NCBI GenBank assembly: GCA_036925085.1
Contig: JAUPFP010000003.1
Location: 11,986,675 to 12,050,674 of the forward strand
Reading direction: 5' to 3'
Source: Brachycybe producta
Lineage: Eukaryota; Arthropoda; Diplopoda; Playtdesmida; Andrognathidae
DNA length: 64,000 nt
Shown: positions 62,114 to 64,000 of the stretch, one piece after another
How the letters are laid out: every line of letters starts with the position of its first letter
Numbering within the stretch: position 1 is the first letter of the stretch
Program-made: the position numbers and the translations under genes
Notes under the pieces: generated by a model
What the model was told of the DNA's origin: nothing
Databases searched by the model: none
What the model saw: the letters and a program-made list of their open reading frames with translations, nothing else

Positions 62114-62801
62114 TGTGAGCTTTTGACATCAACCAATATTTTATTACCAACCTTTAGATGACATTTTCTACTTTTCGTTTCTTCTCTGAGCAGTATGACA
62201 CCTGCACAGAGAAGATCCGAGCTGTAGAGAGAGCTGGATGGAGATAGATTGAAGTCACTCTTCTGCATGGGGGTGAAATCAATGCAGGAGAGTGGCGGCC
62301 ATCTCTCTCTCTTCCGGTTGATGCTGATATACATCTTCTCCATCGGTATTCCGACTAGAGAAGATGTTGTAGCTGCTGAGAATCGTATAGCTCCTGCCCT
62401 ATGAAACCTCCGGCCTCTGAAGAGAAGTTGTTAACATAAAGACATAGAGACAACGCTACTTCTTGTTACAACACTTTTATTCATTCCTTGTAAGAAGTAC
62501 AGATACAAGGGTGAATAGTAAAATACTAACTGGAAATCCTCAGGCCCATGATTTGGAATGTATCGCAAAAACAGGCAAAGGAAAGAACTGAGGAACAAAG
62601 AGGAACATGGTCCTTTTATACCTTGGACCTGTGTACACCTGCGAGGTGTAACCAGGTCCAAGTGACCATGGTCCTTTATGTATCAATCCGCCACTTGGGC
62701 ATGAGTCAGAAAGGTGAGTCAGAGAGGAGGGAGGGACGATTGAGAGTTGTTTACCCCCCAGGCTATGGTTTTGGCGGGATCACGATTTACAGGGTGTTAC
62801 A
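62114..62801 (-). repeat. 5' LTR
   Basis: 688 bp, offset exactly 9364 from the 3' LTR along its whole length with no indel and no substitution that I could see. Promoter (TATAAAAGGA, 62611-62620) and AATAAA as in the 3' copy. Confidence 0.92.
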
Positions 62802-63356
<555 letters not shown>

Positions 63357-64000
63357 GAGAAATGGCCATTAATGATTTAAGTTAAAGTGGTACAGCGAAT
63401 ATGGTTTTCTCACTGCAATTGGCCTAACATACTGAACAACGTATAATAGTAATTAGGCTGGGAGCCATGTTTGTTCTTTTTTTTTCCTACTAAACAGAAA
63501 ATGCATTAACACATTTTCTCCATAGGAAACACTTGTTATTTTTAAACCAGTTGAAATTTTCACTGAGTATAAATTTTCGTCACAGAAGAGTATCGATACC
63601 ACGAAAGTTTCAAACGTCATTGATACCTTCAAGTATCAAACACCTGTATATTTGTAAATTTCAACATAATATATACTGTATGTAAGCCAATTCCAATCAA
63701 ATCGGAAATTCAAAAATAAGTATTTAGAAATCCAGTCTGAAACGTTGAATTCTCGAAAGTACTATTTTATCAAAAATGACAATCACTTATAATTGAGAAT
63801 TTATCCATGAAATCGGATTTTATGAAATTCACCAAATGCAAACCAGCTGACTTTTCAGAAATGTCGAAAACATTTCCGACCGCTTTTTAACGGTGGTTCA
63901 TCGAAGAAAAAAATTGCCGAAAAGAAATAAAAACCAGTTTGGTATTTGAAAATATTTTTCATGATCATGAGTGTGATGATCATGAATGTTTTATTAGTAA
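63357..64000. other. No recognisable feature
   Basis: AT-rich sequence without repeats shared with the rest of the window and without a supported open frame. A palindromic ATGATCATGA / TGATGATCATGA patch lies near 63959-63985. Confidence 0.4.

Larger units (their letters stand above)
52750..62801 (-). mobile_element. Complete Ty3/gypsy LTR retrotransposon
   Basis: 10,052 bp from LTR to LTR, transcribed from the - strand. Order in sense: LTR (62801-62114), primer-binding-site-like 62111-62094, leader with tandem repeats, pol ORF (59833-55124), second ORF (55016-53778), 3' non-coding, purine-rich GTTGGAGGGTA just before the 3' LTR, LTR (53437-52750). Protease, RT, RNase H and integrase in that order place it in the Ty3/gypsy superfamily. 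Both large ORFs are open and the LTRs show no difference by eye, so it inserted recently and could still be active. Cut site at ATAT. Confidence 0.93.

Overview
The window is animal nuclear DNA, probably from a marine invertebrate. The coding sequence is split into short exons by GT...AG introns, the intergenic DNA is AT-rich, and much of the rest is small inverted-repeat transposons, minisatellites and microsatellites. I cannot assign a phylum from sequence alone.

Layout. Positions 1-31293 hold no exon I can support. This stretch is a mosaic of foldback and MITE-like families, which I name A to H: about a dozen copies of A across the window, four to five of B, several of C and many of D, plus pairs of E, F, G and H. 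It also carries two large minisatellites (20.6-21.5 kb and 21.8-22.2 kb), a long (AT)n tract and one tRNA-derived SINE-like segment. Positions 31294-45664 hold the last twelve recognisable coding exons of an IQSEC/BRAG/schizo-type Arf guanine-nucleotide exchange factor on the + strand. They give 1015 codons with all splice phases compatible: IQ motif, Ser-rich linker, Sec7 domain, PH domain, short helix, and a C-terminus ending S-T-E-V like a class I PDZ ligand. The 5' exons and start codon were not found. The introns carry foldback families C, D, E, F and G, several tandem repeats and one perfect 94-bp palindrome.

Positions 45665-52180 are 3' flank or UTR with more MITEs, including six family A relatives. 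From 52.2 to 62.8 kb lies a Ty3/gypsy LTR retrotransposon on the - strand, next to a diverged solo LTR fragment in the opposite orientation. Its two 688-bp LTRs (52750-53437 and 62114-62801) look identical by eye. It has a primer-binding-site-like sequence, a 2.3-kb leader with tandem repeats, one intact 1569-aa polyprotein ORF (protease, reverse transcriptase, RNase H, integrase) and a second intact 412-aa ORF of unknown nature 3' of pol. After it come a long (AT/GTAT)n tract bounded by LTR-end-like motifs and about 650 bp without recognisable content.

The host gene and the retroelement are functionally unrelated. The most unusual material is the retroelement (apparently recent, no recognisable classical gag, unidentified 3' ORF), the LTR ends facing each other across AT microsatellites, and several transposon insertions that can be dated relative to one another by nesting, target duplications and an empty site.
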